Of a stretch of DNA of 64,000 nt, positions 44,971-56,401 are shown in pieces. Each line of letters opens with the position of its first letter. Position 1 is the first letter of the stretch. A program made the translations under genes and the position numbers. The notes beneath the pieces were generated by a model that searched no databases, was not told the origin of the DNA, and saw nothing but the letters and a program-made list of their open reading frames with translations. The stretch lies in contig NC_133396.1 in the NCBI RefSeq assembly GCF_047511655.1, positions 128,721,490 through 128,785,489 on the forward strand, read 5' to 3'. The DNA comes from Castor canadensis (taxonomy: Eukaryota > Chordata > Mammalia > Rodentia > Castoridae).

Positions 44971-45792
44971 AGGGAGGCAGAGAGGAAGGGGTGCCCTAGT
45001 GCAAATGAGTTGATAATCAGGATGCAAGCTCCACCCCTTTCCCAGCCCCGCCCCACCTTCCTCTGTGGGACTGGGCTGAGAATGGAGCCCTGGTTTCTCC
45101 CTCTGCCCTTCAGGCAATACCTGCTCTTTTACTTCCCCCTTTGCCCTAGCCAAAGTTACTGGACACTTAGTTCCAACATTTGATCAGCTAGGGGGAGAGT
45201 CTCTGCCTCTCTCTCTTCACTACAGATAGAGTTACTTGAAAGATTGAGTTTGTTCCTTAGGTTGGGTGACAGGGTCTCTTGGGCAGAAGGCCAGAGGTTT
45301 CGCTCAGCAGGTGAAGGTTGAGGCAAGGCAGCTCCTTCTTGGGATGAGGAGGGACACAGAGTGGGTGGGGAAAGTCATCTTTGAGGAGGCTTGCGGGCAG
45401 GTAAGGCAAACAAGGCGTCTTCAGACCATCAGGAATGTGCAGCTGTACAAGGACAAATTTGTTTTCCAACAATGGAGGATGAGAGTCATCTCCAGGCATT
45501 GGGAGTCAGCACTGAGCCTGGGAGCAGGATGGAAAAGTACCAACCCTGGCTCACAGGGGCTCAGGGCTCCAGCACACAGAAAATGGAGTTGGATCTTAGG
45601 GCTCTCGTGGGCTAGTGGTTCTGAAGGGCATCCCTGAGTCATCCTGAATCCCTGAAAATAATCAAAGAAAATCTCAGAGAAGACTACAGAGGCCATTTTT
45701 CTTTGCTTTTGGCTGGAATTATAGCAATACAGTATGCTCATGGGGAAATAAATAATTTTATGCAACTTGGTAGATAAAATCTTTCAAAAATA
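44971..45792. other. Unassigned sequence
   Basis: A 123-codon plus frame (45266-45637) has no recognised domain. No repeats seen. Confidence 0.4.
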
Positions 45793-45806
45793 TGGGACTT
45801 TTTTTT

Positions 45807-45923
45807 CCTCTTTTTTTTTTTTAGTTTTTTTTTTTTTTTTTGTGGTGGTGGTATTGAGGTTTGAACTCAGAGCCTCATGCTTGCTAGGCAGGCACTCAAC
45901 CTCTTGAGCCATTCCACCAGCCC
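45807..45923 (-). repeat. tRNA-derived SINE monomer
   Basis: Long T-run tail, then antisense GGTTTGAACTCAGAGCCTCA and GAGCCATTCCACCAGCCC. TGGGAC followed by eight T occurs at 45793-45806 and 45924-45937, a 14-bp target duplication. Confidence 0.9.
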
Positions 45924-45944
45924 TGGGACTTTTTTTTTGATGTT

Positions 45945-46082
45945 TCATAAGTTGGAAACCACTGATGTAGCTCCAATAACTTTATTCTGTAGATGAGAGG
46001 ACTGAGGCCTGGAGAGATCACACAGCTGGTAATGGCCAGCCCCAGGCTGTTGTCAGTCACTGCTCTTTCAACTACACCATGT
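45945..46082 (-). repeat. MIR SINE relic
   Basis: TAGATGAGAGGACTGAGGCCTG, ATCACACAGCTGGTAATGG and CACTGCTCTTTCAACTACACC are the antisense MIR core and 5' part. Confidence 0.75.
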
Positions 46083-46358
46083 ACTCTCTGTTTTCTCTTT
46101 TCCAAAGGGCAGACCCTCTGCTTCTGCTGACCTCACACCTGCTACTCTCCTGTGGAACCTCCACAGCGTCTGATGCTCACATATTCTTGTAGTGTTCCAC
46201 TGACCCCAAGCGTCTACTACCATCAAGACACATCCACAGCTGCCAAGGGGTTGTTTGTACCTATGAAGGAAAGGGGCCCCAGGAGGATGCATCTGTCGGA
46301 TTCATGTTTGGTTAGGAGAAACACAAACCCTAACAAATGGCAGTGTCACTAAGAAAGT

Positions 46359-46420
46359 TGCTTCCTTCCTTTCTCCTTCCCTTCCCTTTACTTCCTCCCT
46401 CCCTCCCTCCCTTCCTTCCT
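46359..46420. repeat. (TCCC)n/(TTCC)n microsatellite
   Basis: Imperfect tetranucleotide pyrimidine array. Confidence 0.9.
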
Positions 46421-46910
46421 GACCTCCATATTTGAGTATTGCTTGCTGCTATGGTATACGTAGCCTCGTCTTACACATCTCCTGCTGGGTGAGCAAAAAT
46501 GCTCTTTTTTTTCTCTCTTCAACCTTGTCATGTTTCCATCTGTGCAGCCCAAAGAACCTTCTTTAGCCAATGCGTGAACTTATGGCTTCCAATGACCCTC
46601 ACACCTTTGTCCCTCCCTCCAGAGCCTATGTCACTCCATACTTGACATTCATACTTGGATACATACGGACACCTCAACTGAAAATGTCTAAAAATGGATT
46701 CTTCATCTTCCCCATCCTTGGTGGTTTCCCCAGGGTCTCTGTCTTTGTAAATGCACCATAATCCATTGGCTGCCCGAGGTAGAAATTGGAACTCACCCTG
46801 ATTCTTCCCGTCCCCTAGTCCCTTTGTCCCAGCATTAAATTCTGTGACTTGTACCTCTTCCATCATCATCTCTGTGACCACTATTTACTTCCTACTCAAC
46901 GGTCTTTCCG

Positions 46911-46911
<1 letters not shown>
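46421..46911. other. Unassigned sequence
   Basis: No gene or firm repeat recognised. Confidence 0.4.

Positions 46912-46952
<41 letters not shown>
46912..46952. repeat. (GT)n microsatellite
   Basis: About 20 uninterrupted GT units. Confidence 0.97.
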
Positions 46953-46957
<5 letters not shown>

Positions 46958-46964
46958 GGTTGGT

Positions 46965-47083
46965 TGGTTTTGGGTTTTTGAGACAGGTGTTACTGTGTAG
47001 CCAGGCTGGCCTTGAATTTGCAGTTCTCCTGCCTAAGACTCCCAGGTGCTGGGATTGCAGGTATGCAGCACCACACCTGGCAG
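46965..47083 (-). repeat. B1-like SINE
   Basis: GAGACAGGTGTTACTGTGTAGC.., CCAGGTGCTGGGATTGCAGG, antisense B1. Confidence 0.85.
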
Positions 47084-47502
47084 TCATTCACCTTCGTACC
47101 TACCTATCAGAATCCTCATTTTGCTTCAAGCAACCATATATCTAGCTGAATTATAGTAAACAATCTTGTTCTTCTTTGCCATACTTCCAATTCCTCAGCC
47201 TTGCTTGTAGGTAGAGAGACAACGTGACCCGGTTTGGACCAATGAAATCTAAAGAGATATCTATGATGAGGGTCTGGGAAAAATTCACTTTTCTAAAAAA
47301 ATAAATAAATAAATAAGGCAGAGGCCCTAACGAGGAAATGGAAGATAAAGTGACTAGTCCAGAGAGAGCTGAAGAAGCAAAATTATAAGCAAGGTATCCT
47401 CACCTGGGACAAAAGCCTGGCGGTTCAGATTTTTTAAACGATTGCAGAAAGAGCTCTTGCACAGTGCCTCATGCATAGCAGGCATTCACTAAAAGTGTGC
47501 TG

Positions 47503-47641
47503 AACATGTAATCCCAGCTACTTGGAAAGCAGAGATGAGAAAGATCACGAGAACCTATCTCAAAAGAAACACCCAACACAAAAAAAATGGGCTGGTGGAC
47601 TGTGTGAGGCCCTGAGTTCAAACCCCAGTACCGCCAAAAAT
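47503..47641 (+). repeat. Composite SINE, truncated
   Basis: Starts inside a 7SL-like module (TGTAATCCCAGCTACTTGG), linker ACCCAACACAAAAAAAATGG, then a shortened tRNA module that has lost its A-box half (GGACTGTGTGAGGCCCTGAG). Confidence 0.8.
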
Positions 47642-47645
47642 CCAA

Positions 47646-47813
47646 AAATATTTTGATTCTGGGGATTATAACATGGCTAAAGCAAAGATGAAGAACAAGC
47701 AACTTCCTACTGCAGCCCTGGATAAAACGCAGGTCACTGGTGACCACATTCCCACTCCACAAGACCTTCCTCAGTGGAAACCATTCCTCGTTGCTAGCAA
47801 GCTGGCTGGCTGA
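47646..47813 (+). pseudogene. ARPP19: ARPP19 processed retrocopy, C-terminal half
   Basis: The open frame starts [20 protein letters not shown], contains [13 protein letters not shown] and ends LVASKLAG then a stop (47811-47813). This is the C-terminal half (about 55 of 112 residues) of ARPP19, the endosulfine-family protein that inhibits PP2A-B55 after Greatwall phosphorylation. The QLPTAA and LVASKLAG stretches fit ARPP19 better than its paralogue ENSA. The piece crosses no intron position that I can see, is cut off at its 5' end, lacks the conserved FDSGDY site's upstream half of the protein, and is followed by about 20 bp and an A-rich tail (47831-47863). The frame is unbroken, with about four changes from the human protein as I remember it (for example Leu for Pro before DK, Trp for Arg in PQRKP). 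It is not expected to be functional. Confidence 0.92.
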
Positions 47814-48084
47814 TTAAAAGAGATGAGCTGCAAAAAAATAAATTAATTAAATAAATAAAAAAGGATTGTCCATTTCCCCATATCCTTGCCTCGATGAAGA
47901 TTGTGTCTGGAGCTGAGGCAGCCATCTTGCAACCATGAAGGAATACACAAGCAAATAAATAGCCAACACGTGGAGGATGAAACAAGCCTGCATTTCTAAC
48001 GTATCATGGAGCTGCCCAACCATCCCTGAGCGTACCTTATCTTCTAATTTCCTGTGGGTGAATAATGAATGTCATTACAAGTGT

Positions 48085-48330
48085 TAAGCTATTTTGAGTT
48101 TTCTCTTACTTGACGCTAAAGGCATTTCTGGCTGATATAATCTCCTAATGAGTCTCTCTGGCTTTCTTCTCTTTCTCTCCTTTAACTCATTGCTCACACA
48201 GCATTCAAAGTAATCTTTCACAAACATAATTCTGGTGTTGACATTTCCCTGCCTGGATGCTTTCCCCATTCCATTCTTTAGTTTGCCAATTATATTTGTA
48301 TAATCAGCCTTACTAACTTGGAAGAAAAAT
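48085..48330 (+). repeat. Possible L2 relic
   Basis: TTCAAAGTAATCTTTCACAAAC.., CCTGCCTGGATGCTTTCCCC have an L2-like texture. Weak. Confidence 0.35.
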
Positions 48331-48944
48331 CAGGGCCTGGTTAATTCACACTAACCAGTCAGTCCAGATGGTCAGTGTCCACTGTCCTGTCAGACCTCAG
48401 GATCACACTGGTTGCTAGTAGAAGGGAATTGATCTGCCGTTCAAATGTCAAGATTAAGGGGCACTTGAAAACATGCCAGGCTGTTATCAGGTCCTTTCTT
48501 TCAGTTATCACAGACTATCCCACAGGGTCACCTCTCACTGCTACATCTCTGACTAGCAGGGATCCTTGTTGATCCATTTCCTTGGGCTGGCCATGGTTGG
48601 GCCATGTCAGAGGTCCTCAAGGGGGAGAATTGCTTGCCTTCAGTGGGGATGCACTTGGCTGCAGTATCCCCGAGGGTGTAGCTCTGTTGGCTTATACTTG
48701 TGCTCGTTCTAAGCCGTATCTCCCATGCCATGTGACCGGATGTCCTGATGCAGCATCAGTTTCACTCCAATGCTCTTCGAGCTCACAGGGTAACCAGACC
48801 AGGTTCTGCTTTTGGGGTTCTCCCTAACCCTGCATGCCATTGTATTAGGACAAAGCTTGTGTTTTGGGGGACCCTGCCGGCTTCCCCAGCCTCATTCCAC
48901 GCCCCTCTCCTCTGAGTTTCTCCACACTAACAATGCTGGCTTTC
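48331..48944. other. Unassigned sequence
   Basis: No gene or repeat recognised. Confidence 0.4.
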
Positions 48945-49505
48945 CATGGTTTTTTCTCATCACTATCAACTTCGTTCTCATTTTGGATTCAAACACGCTC
49001 TTTTCTCTGCCTGAACATATTCCCGTGCTCTTTCATCCAGCTAACTCTTATTCTTCTTTTAGGTCTCAGGTTAAATGTCACCTGCTTAGACATTTGACTC
49101 TGGGCTTCCCCTTTCAGAAAACCCACATATTTAGTAAAGCCTACAGTTTTCTCTACCAAGTAAAGCTGGTCTGTTTTGTTCACTGCTTAGCAAGGTACTA
49201 AAAATGACTAAATGAGGGAATGGTTAGATGTGCTCTTCTTTAACTGATGAACCACCCATCCGGCACACCCTCCTGCACCCCCAAATCTGGGCCAATCACC
49301 CTTCTCACTGTTCCAATAGCATATTTTACTTCCCCTACCAGTCTTAATCTCATCATATCTTGATTACTTGTTTACTGATCTACCACTGTATGATTCGAGC
49401 TCCTTGGAAGATAAGAAAGCATGTGGTAGCCTTGTTCTTGTCATCTTTGTGTGGCTCACAGCAGATTCTCAATGGTGTTGATTTTATAAATGAATAAATC
49501 CATGG
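48945..49505 (+). repeat. L2 LINE relic, 3' region
   Basis: CTGCCTGAACATATTCCC.., GGTCTCAGGTTAAATGTCACC.., ..GAGCTCCTTGGAAGATAAG.. and ATAAATGAATAAATCC follow the L2 3' order. Confidence 0.7.
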
Positions 49506-50289
49506 AGAGAGGAGCCCTGGGGCACCTGGAAGTGGGGATTGAAAGGGAGGCAGTGATTTGAGATTTAAGTGACTGGCTGGAGCATGGAGTGAATGAGTTC
49601 TCTGTTAACCAGTTTGGGAAAATGGATAGAGAGTTCTGTGTTTCTGTGTCCAAGTATTTGCATATGCATGCTTAATTAGAAAAATGTAAACTACCCCTAA
49701 TAGCAGAAGATGGGGAAGGCAGATGGCCTCCATCCTAGGAGCTTAATCAGCAAGCCACAGGGGCTATTTTCAGAACTCCCAGTGGGGTTTTGGCTAAGCT
49801 AAGGAAGCTCAAGAGCCAAGGTTGGCGGCAGAGGTTAGAAGGAGCTAAACTGTTCCACATAAGAAATGAGAGGAATTTAGGTTTTGCTCCTAAGATGAAG
49901 GCAGCAGAGAAGAGGGGGAAGGGATTTGCTGAATTACAGGGACAGAGTCTGGGTCCCAAGCTTGAAAATAACCAATGCATTTTTAAAATTAAGACTACAA
50001 CTATCTTATTGTTTAATGTTGTTTGCATGGCTGTTATGCATGTAAATCTCTTTATTTCTTCCAATCTTCCTAAGTTTGTCACATTATAGAAGCTTGTGAG
50101 AGACCCTGCCGCATTCTCTGTCTGGATGAAGGTGGTGTGGAAAAGGACAACCATCAAGACTGACCAGACGACCCCGGGCTGAATGATTCATTGAAGCAGG
50201 TGTACCCTCTGGAAGTCTGTGGAAAACATGAGATGGACATTAAACTGCAAAAATCCAAGGGGTAGTGATAGTTCAAGGTCAGTGTGACC
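49506..50289. other. Unassigned sequence
   Basis: Purine-rich at 49500-49950. Possibly another worn copy of the old repeat at 38080-38745, not provable by eye. Confidence 0.35.
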
Positions 50290-50545
50290 CCCACCCCCGC
50301 AGTATTTTTGTTGAGTTTTCAGTGTTGAGGACAGAATCCAGGGCGTTGCATGTACTAGTAAACACTATAGCACTGAGCTGCACCCCAGCCCTTGGGGTTT
50401 TTTTGAGACAGGGTCTCATTATGCAGTTTAGGCTGGTCTTTAACTCACTATGTAGCCCAGGCTGGCCTCAAACTCATACACCTCCTGCCTCTGCCTCTCA
50501 AGTGCTGGAATTACAGGCATGTATTACCATGCCTGGTTTCTCCTC
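50290..50545 (-). repeat. B1-like plus ID-type SINE
   Basis: The antisense ID part (AGAATCCAGGGCGTTGCATG..GCACTGAGCTGCACCCCAGCC) is followed by an antisense B1 part (GAGACAGGGTCTCATTATGC.., AAGTGCTGGAATTACAGGC). Confidence 0.85.
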
Positions 50546-52059
50546 TAGTCTTTATGAACACATCTGTTTGTGTTTCAACGGAAGTGTGTATGTAGGACAT
50601 GTGGTTTTCATTGTGGGGTTGACAGTTACGTTTGCAGCTCTACTGGAAGAGGTGCATGTGTCTGTGCTTCTTTTAGAATTCTGTCTTGATATGATCATGT
50701 GTTGTGTCCTTGTTGCTAATTTTTGCTATGATCTGCTTTTCCTCCTCAGTGAATCTTCACTCAGGGAAAGTGAGCTCCTTCCCATCCCTTGAGGAGAAGA
50801 AATCTTCCTAGGATTGACCCAGCTCCCTTTTTGAGTTGAGCCAAGTACCATGCACTCCTACCCCCACCTTCCCCTTCTCCAGCCCCTACTCACTTCCTTG
50901 TCCTCTTCCTCCAGCTCCAAGAACAATCAAGGCTCTTAACCAAAAGCAGGAAAACAAAAAATCAGGTCACCAGATGTGCTCCATTCCACCCTCCTGCTCC
51001 CCAACCCTCCTCACCACAGGCCAATAAATTCTAAGTGTATATACAACAAGCCCTGGCATCCTCCAGACCTCAGCTATGCCCCTGCCTGGTAACAAACCCA
51101 ACTGAGGTAGAGGCTAAGGTGCCCACACAAGCCTACCATATGGCCCACCCATGTCTCCAGCACCATGGCCTGGCTCATTTGCTCTGTCTAGACAGCCCGA
51201 GCAGACCCAGAATGATTCTTTCCATCCTGAGTGAGAAGTGATATATTTGCAACATTAGTACTGTCAGTTGTCCCCCACCCTGAGTAGACACTGCCTATCT
51301 GGGTGTAGGAAGACAGTAAGGTCCCCTGAGCAAAGCTCCTGTCGGGTGCTTGAGAGCCAAGGGAGTGGTAGCCTTGGGTCTGCTCCTGGGCAGGGCTCCC
51401 TCAGGCTGGCCACTACCTGGACCTGGAAGAGTGTCCGGTGCTCTGGAATGAGCGGCCATCTGGGATTGTCATTGCAGATTGTTTACTGCTTGATTTGCAT
51501 GGCAGGTTAACAATCCGCAGCAACCCACTCCCTGCCAGGGACTTTCAGGAACAATTTCTCCAAGCCAACGTGGCCCAGTGCAGGCATGAGCTATGCTTCC
51601 CCACCCCCCGACCCCCACATCAGCCACGTGGATGTGACTCACACAGGCTCTGAGCCTTTGCTGAGAGCAGCTAGAGAACTGCCTGGTTAAAGCTGAGATG
51701 GGTTAGCTCAGGAGCAGGGAAGAATCCAGAGTCCCTGGGCCTCTGTGCCCTCCTCCTACCACTGCTCCCAGGTTCACCTGCCGCCCAGACCAGATAACAG
51801 CAGTATGTCGCTGCCACTCTTGAGAAAGTCCACCCAACAGTTCCAGTTTTCTCCTTCCTCTCACAGTGTGTACTACAATCAGAGCCTGTGAAGAGGGCTC
51901 TTGGATTCTCACTGGGACAGGATATGAACAGCCCATGCCTAAGACAAGGTCATGGATGTGACCTTTTGTTATCCTCAAGATTGCACCATAAGGCAGTCAT
52001 AATTTTTCCCATTTCAAAGAAAAATAAATTAAAGATGAAAGCATTGAGGCAGAGCATAA
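50546..52059. other. Unassigned stretch without recognised repeats
   Basis: About 1.5 kb. No gene recognised. The 51460-51570 part (GGGATTGTCATTGCAG.., TTGATTTGCATGGCAGGTTAAC) contains an octamer-like ATTTGCAT, but that alone is weak evidence of regulation. Confidence 0.35.
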
Positions 52060-52265
52060 AAGATTTTTAAGGCAGTGAAACTGCTCTGTGACGCTAAGAT
52101 GGTGGATGGAGGCCGTTACACATCTGTCCAAACCCACAGAATGTACGAGAGCAAACCCGATGTAAGCTGTGGACTTTGGGGATAATGGTGCCTCAATGCA
52201 GTTCATCAAGAGGACAAGGAACACATGGGGAACACGGTGTTCCATGAATCTAAAAGGTAAAATCT
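52060..52265 (+). repeat. Old L1 3' UTR fragment
   Basis: GGCAGTGAAACTGCTCTGTG.., GTCCAAACCCACAGAATGTAC, TGTGGACTTTGGGGATAATG and GTTCATCAAGAGGACAAG follow the known order of an old L1 3' UTR. Confidence 0.6.
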
Positions 52266-52773
52266 GCTTAATCAATAAATACATTTTGGTAAATTGAAAC
52301 AAAAGATTAAGTGACTTGTTTAAGATCTCTTAGAAAGTGGTTGGTCTGGGTCTTAAATCCAGGGCAATCCTACCACATAGTCCAACTTCATTCCCTCTTG
52401 GATGTGTCTCCCTGGAAGAGGAGACCAATAAGCCAGGCTTCTCCAGATACTCATTAGAGTTTCCCCAAGTCTTGCTTCCTTGATTCCCAGAGTTCCCCGA
52501 GTCAAGTGTCCTGCATGAACCCCTGAATGTACTTGCAGATTGACCAGTAATTCTTTGCCAGTTGTAGGTCCACACCCTAGACTGTCACTGTCTGCCCCAC
52601 CTCCCATACCCTGAGACTATAAGAGCCTTGAGCACTGACTTAGTCTCTGTGTTCTTAGCATGAAACATGGGGTCTGAGACATAGCAGAAGCTGAATAGTG
52701 CATGAATCAATAGGAAGGGAAGAGAAAGAGAGGACAGAAGAGAATATGAAGATGGAAGAAAGAGAAGGAGAGA
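52266..52773. other. Unassigned sequence
   Basis: No gene or repeat recognised. Confidence 0.4.
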
Positions 52774-52813
52774 GCAAGGAAGGAAGGAAGGAAAGAAAGA
52801 AGGAAGGAAAGAA
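52774..52813. repeat. (GGAA)n/(GAAA)n microsatellite
   Basis: Imperfect tetranucleotide array within a wider purine-rich stretch (52710-52820). Unlike those at 14981 and 60759 it has no SINE beside it. Confidence 0.9.
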
Positions 52814-53104
52814 GATGGGAAAAGTGGGGAGGACTGTGGCATAGGAAGGAAAAAAGACTTTGCACTCCCATGATTTGATTTGATTCTTTGTCTTCTTGGG
52901 GACTGAGACCTTCTCAGTTGCCCTTCTCTTCTCTTCCGTCCCAATGTCCTGAGGCCTATCCATCACCTCCAGTGTTCCCCATAAAGCCTACACTAGACTT
53001 CGGTTTTGCTTCATTTGGAAAAGGAAAGTGTTCTTTTACTAGTGATTCCCAGAGCCACCAGTTTATAAAGACGTCACTGGGCTATGGTAAAATAATAATA
53101 GTAG

Positions 53105-53345
53105 GTAAGGCTTCTCTGTGCTGAGCACTTTTCATCTGTGAACTCACTTACACCTCATAACCACACAGGAAAAGTAAATATTACTGCTATCACCTTCATT
53201 TGAAAAATGGTCAAATTAAGGCTCAGAGAAGTTAAGAAAGTTGCTTGGGAGTCCTCAGATCATAAGTGGTAGAGCCCAGATCTGAACTTGGGTGCCTGGC
53301 CCTAAAGATCACGTACGAAACCACTGCATACAGCTGCCCAGGAGA
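53105..53345 (-). repeat. MIR SINE relic, near full length
   Basis: TGCTGAGCACTTTTCATCTGTG.., AGGCTCAGAGAAGTTAAG.., GTAGAGCCCAGATCTGAAC.. and CCACTGCATACAGCTGCC are antisense MIR from 3' to 5'. Confidence 0.8.
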
Positions 53346-54031
53346 TAAGGATGAGTGTGTGCACGTTGATATGCACAGACAAATATTTTAGTATACTTGG
53401 TGTATGTTTAACTGACTTTCTGGGAAAGGACAGGAATATTATACAGACAGTAAATCTTTCTTACTTTTTATGTTAAAATGTACTTTCCTGAAATGATGAT
53501 GAGAGAGAAGTGTTTTATTTGTTCAAATGCCAAAATTAAAATTATTGACAACCTGTTTTTTTTTTATGTTATTTTCCCTCCAATTTGTAACTGATTGCGA
53601 AATTTACAATCTGGGAACACTTAGACCACAGGGTTTTCAAAGTCCTTTCTGGATTAAATAGTCTAAACCCCTCAATCTTCAGATGAAGTGACTTAAAACA
53701 CACATTCTTGGAGCTGTCCTCCCAGTTAGCAAGCTACACCATGCTGGCACCCTGGTTAGCCTGGCAGAAGGAAAGCCATCACCCCAAGGGGTCCGTGGGC
53801 AGCGAAACTCCTTAAGGCTGCAATGTTTTAATTCATCAAGAAACGTTCATTTCCTGTCCAGTCTGGCTGCACTTTAACTCCAATTCCTTTTGTACTTGTC
53901 TACCCTTTGAGACAAGTAAAACAGAAAATCTTAATTACTCTTTTCTGGTCGAGATATTCTGTTCGAGAACAGGCCCCAAGCATAACTTCCTTCTGCCTAA
54001 TCCTGAATCCTGAAACCAAAAAAAGACCTAG
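53346..54031. other. Unassigned sequence
   Basis: AT-rich, with no recognised repeat or gene. Confidence 0.4.
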
Positions 54032-54475
54032 CTCTAGCCTGGCATCAGTGGCGCATGCCTGGATGCATAGCTACTTGGAAGACTGAGATTGGGAGGACTG
54101 TGGTTCAAGGTCAGTCTGGGCAAAAAGTTTGTGTGACCCCCATCTCAACCAATATCTGGGCTCAAAAGGTGATATGTGCCTGTCATCCCAAGCTACACAG
54201 AAGGCTGAGATCAGGAGGATCATGGTTCCAGGCCAGCCCAGGCCAAAAACATAAAAAACCCATCTCAACAGAAAAAAGTTGGGCATGGTGGTGTGCACCT
54301 GACATTCCACTACAGAGGGAGGCATAAAATAGGAAGATCTGGGTCCAAGCTGGCCTGGGCAAAAAGCGAGACCCTCTCTTCTCCAAAATAACTACAGCAA
54401 AAAGAGCTGGAGGTGTGGCTCAAGTGATAGGGCACCTGCCTAGCAAGTGCAAAGCCCTGAGTTCAAACCCCAGTA
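54032..54475 (+). repeat. Composite SINE: three 7SL-like modules plus tRNA module, full form
   Basis: Module 1 about 54036-54147, module 2 about 54148-54271 (GATATGTGCCTGTCATCC), module 3 about 54272-54395 (GGGCATGGTGGTGTGCACC, ATAAAATAGGAAG), linker AAATAACTACAGCAAAAAGA, tRNA module about 54404-54475 with GTGGCTCAAGTGATAGGGC (A box) and GAGTTCAAACCCCAG (B box). Same order as 14552-14980. Confidence 0.9.
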
Positions 54476-54730
54476 TAGTCCCCACACCAAGAAAACCCCA
54501 AAACCTAACTCCAACTGAGTTCTATGAGAGAGAAAGCAAAAGGTAAAAGATAGGATATCTGCTCAAAGCAATTGTCTTCCTTTTCTACAGACTGTCAAAT
54601 CCAAGGCTCCAATCAGGAATAGAAAAGGCAGTACTTGGGAGAGCTCTTTGGTGCTTTCTTTAAAGCAAAGCTGGACATGCATTATGAAATTATCACAATG
54701 CATTATTAATGCATGATAATTCAAAAATAA

Positions 54731-54806
54731 AATGGGGCTTGGGTGTGACTTGAATTGGTAGCAAACACGAGGTCTTGAGTTTAAGTCCCAGTACTACCAA
54801 AAATTA
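54731..54806 (+). repeat. tRNA-derived SINE monomer, diverged
   Basis: GGGGCTTGGGTGTGACTTG.., GTCTTGAGTTTAAGTCCCAG and a short A-rich tail. Confidence 0.75.
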
Positions 54807-56002
54807 AAGAAAATAGTTAAAAATAAAACAAACAAAAAACCCCAAAGCTGGCAAATTCTTGCTTTGAAATTCCCAGAGAAAGGGAATTTGTAGTCTTCTG
54901 TGGCTCCCCCTTTTACTAACAGCCTCAAAATCACTCAGGAAGGAAGGGGACTGTCCAAACAGCAGCCTGAGACATTCTTGGGAGGGCAGTGGAAGCCACT
55001 GTGCTGCTTCTGCCATGGGGGTCTCCGTGTCTGAAACTGACTGCAGATTTAGATGCGATGGGCTGGACTCTGCCTCAAATGAACTGAGACAAAACAGACT
55101 TAAAGTCAGTGTTGGCGGAAGTGGGGCAGGGAGGGCCTTCTGTCTTTCTGTCATACAAACACAGAACCAAAAGACCAATAAAGGCTACCAATCTGGCAGA
55201 AAACTAAGGAATTAGGGGAAGGAGGACAAAAATAAACAAAAAGCTGCCAGTTTTGCAAACCAGATGTGACCCTGGAAATTGGTACAATGAGGAACAAAAA
55301 CAGCTGTTGAAAATGTCATGTGACCAATCCTATGATACAATAATCTCATTATCACAAGATTCCTGGATAACTCCCCCATGAGCAGTAGGAATAAAACTAG
55401 AAAAGAGTAAGGAGGAGCCGATCCCAGAATTCCTCTGACTCCTGGGAGAATGGCTTGAAATGCTAATGGATTCTAGCTACTAAAAATGGCCCTATCTGGA
55501 TTTTAAGAAATGTTGAAGTTGGCAAAGTGAATTGGTCTATTTAGCAAAAAGCTTTCGGCTCTGGTGGTCCATTAGAAAACCAAGCAAAAGAGAAAGAAAA
55601 AATCTGCTGGATGGAGCCCGCATTGCTGGCTCGATCCCACCGTTTCTGAGTAGCATGACACACATACAAGCTAAACCTGGAAGTCTGTACTGCCTGAGTG
55701 TTTTGCGGGATGGAGGCCTGGGGAGAGATTCTCTGCTTTGAATGAGTGGCTCCACTTAAAGGATTTCTGGTCCTGAATAGAGGCCCATGGTTTAAATAAT
55801 CCATTTGCCTCAATCGATCCTGTTTTCAGTCTCTTCTTATTTCCCTGTAAGTTCAGATGAAACCATTCCGAACACAACTTTCCACTGACCTGGGTCCCCT
55901 TCCAGCTGGGGCCCTCACCCTCAGCTTTTCTTCCCAGCCAAGTCATTGGAGAAAGAAGTTCACACACCATCCTATTAGGACTGACATATAAAATGCAGGA
56001 CA
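54807..56002. other. Unassigned sequence
   Basis: About 1.2 kb. No repeat recognised, and no frame with a known domain. Confidence 0.4.
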
Positions 56003-56165
56003 CCTATGCTTCTGGTATAGCTAGGATCATAAGCAAGGTCCACCACCCCTGGCTTGTTGGTTGAGATGGGGTCTCAATGCCCTTTTGTCCGGGCTGGCCT
56101 TGATCTGAGTTCCCATCTCTTTCTTCAGAGTAGCTGGAATTATAGGCATGCCAAACAGCACCCAG
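56003..56165 (-). repeat. 7SL-like SINE, diverged
   Basis: TTGAGATGGGGTCTCAATGCCC, GGGCTGGCCTTGATCTGAG and GAGTAGCTGGAATTATAGGC are an antisense module of the composite type. Confidence 0.75.
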
Positions 56166-56312
56166 TCTACTTTTTAAAATTAACTAAACCTGGCACTCCT
56201 ACTCCCCATATTCCTTCCTCACTTTCATGGGCTACTCAAGCCACAAAACCTGGGTGTATAATCACCCTCCCTTCCACTGACCCTGCTCTGCCCAAGTTCC
56301 CCAGGGACCTCC

Positions 56313-56401
56313 TTTTTTTTTTTTTCTATAGTGGCATTTGAACTCAGGGCTATGCTACTTATTAGACAGGTGTTCTATCACTTGAGCCACACCTCCAGCC
56401 C
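56313..56401 (-). repeat. tRNA-derived SINE monomer
   Basis: T-run, then antisense CATTTGAACTCAGGGC and CACTTGAGCCACACCTCCAGCCC. Confidence 0.85.

Larger units (their letters stand above)
47170..48115 (+). mobile_element. LTR fossil, probably MLT1-like, interrupted
   Basis: 47200-47490 (TGACCCGGTTTGGACCAATG..) and 47870-48115 (GCTGAGGCAGCCATCTTGC.., CATGGAGCTGCCCAACCATC.., GTGTTAAGCTATTTTGAG) carry the same old-repeat signature as 43735-44135. A SINE and an ARPP19 retrocopy sit between the two halves. Old and broken; tentative family. Confidence 0.4.

Noticed and set aside
50265-50792. 175-codon plus frame with hydrophobic segments
   Set aside because: The first half is antisense SINE (50290-50545), which typically reads as Leu/Ser/Pro-rich; the rest has no recognised family.
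51460-51570. Octamer-like ATTTGCAT and possible conserved block
   Set aside because: One eight-base motif is not evidence of an enhancer; no comparison sequence available.
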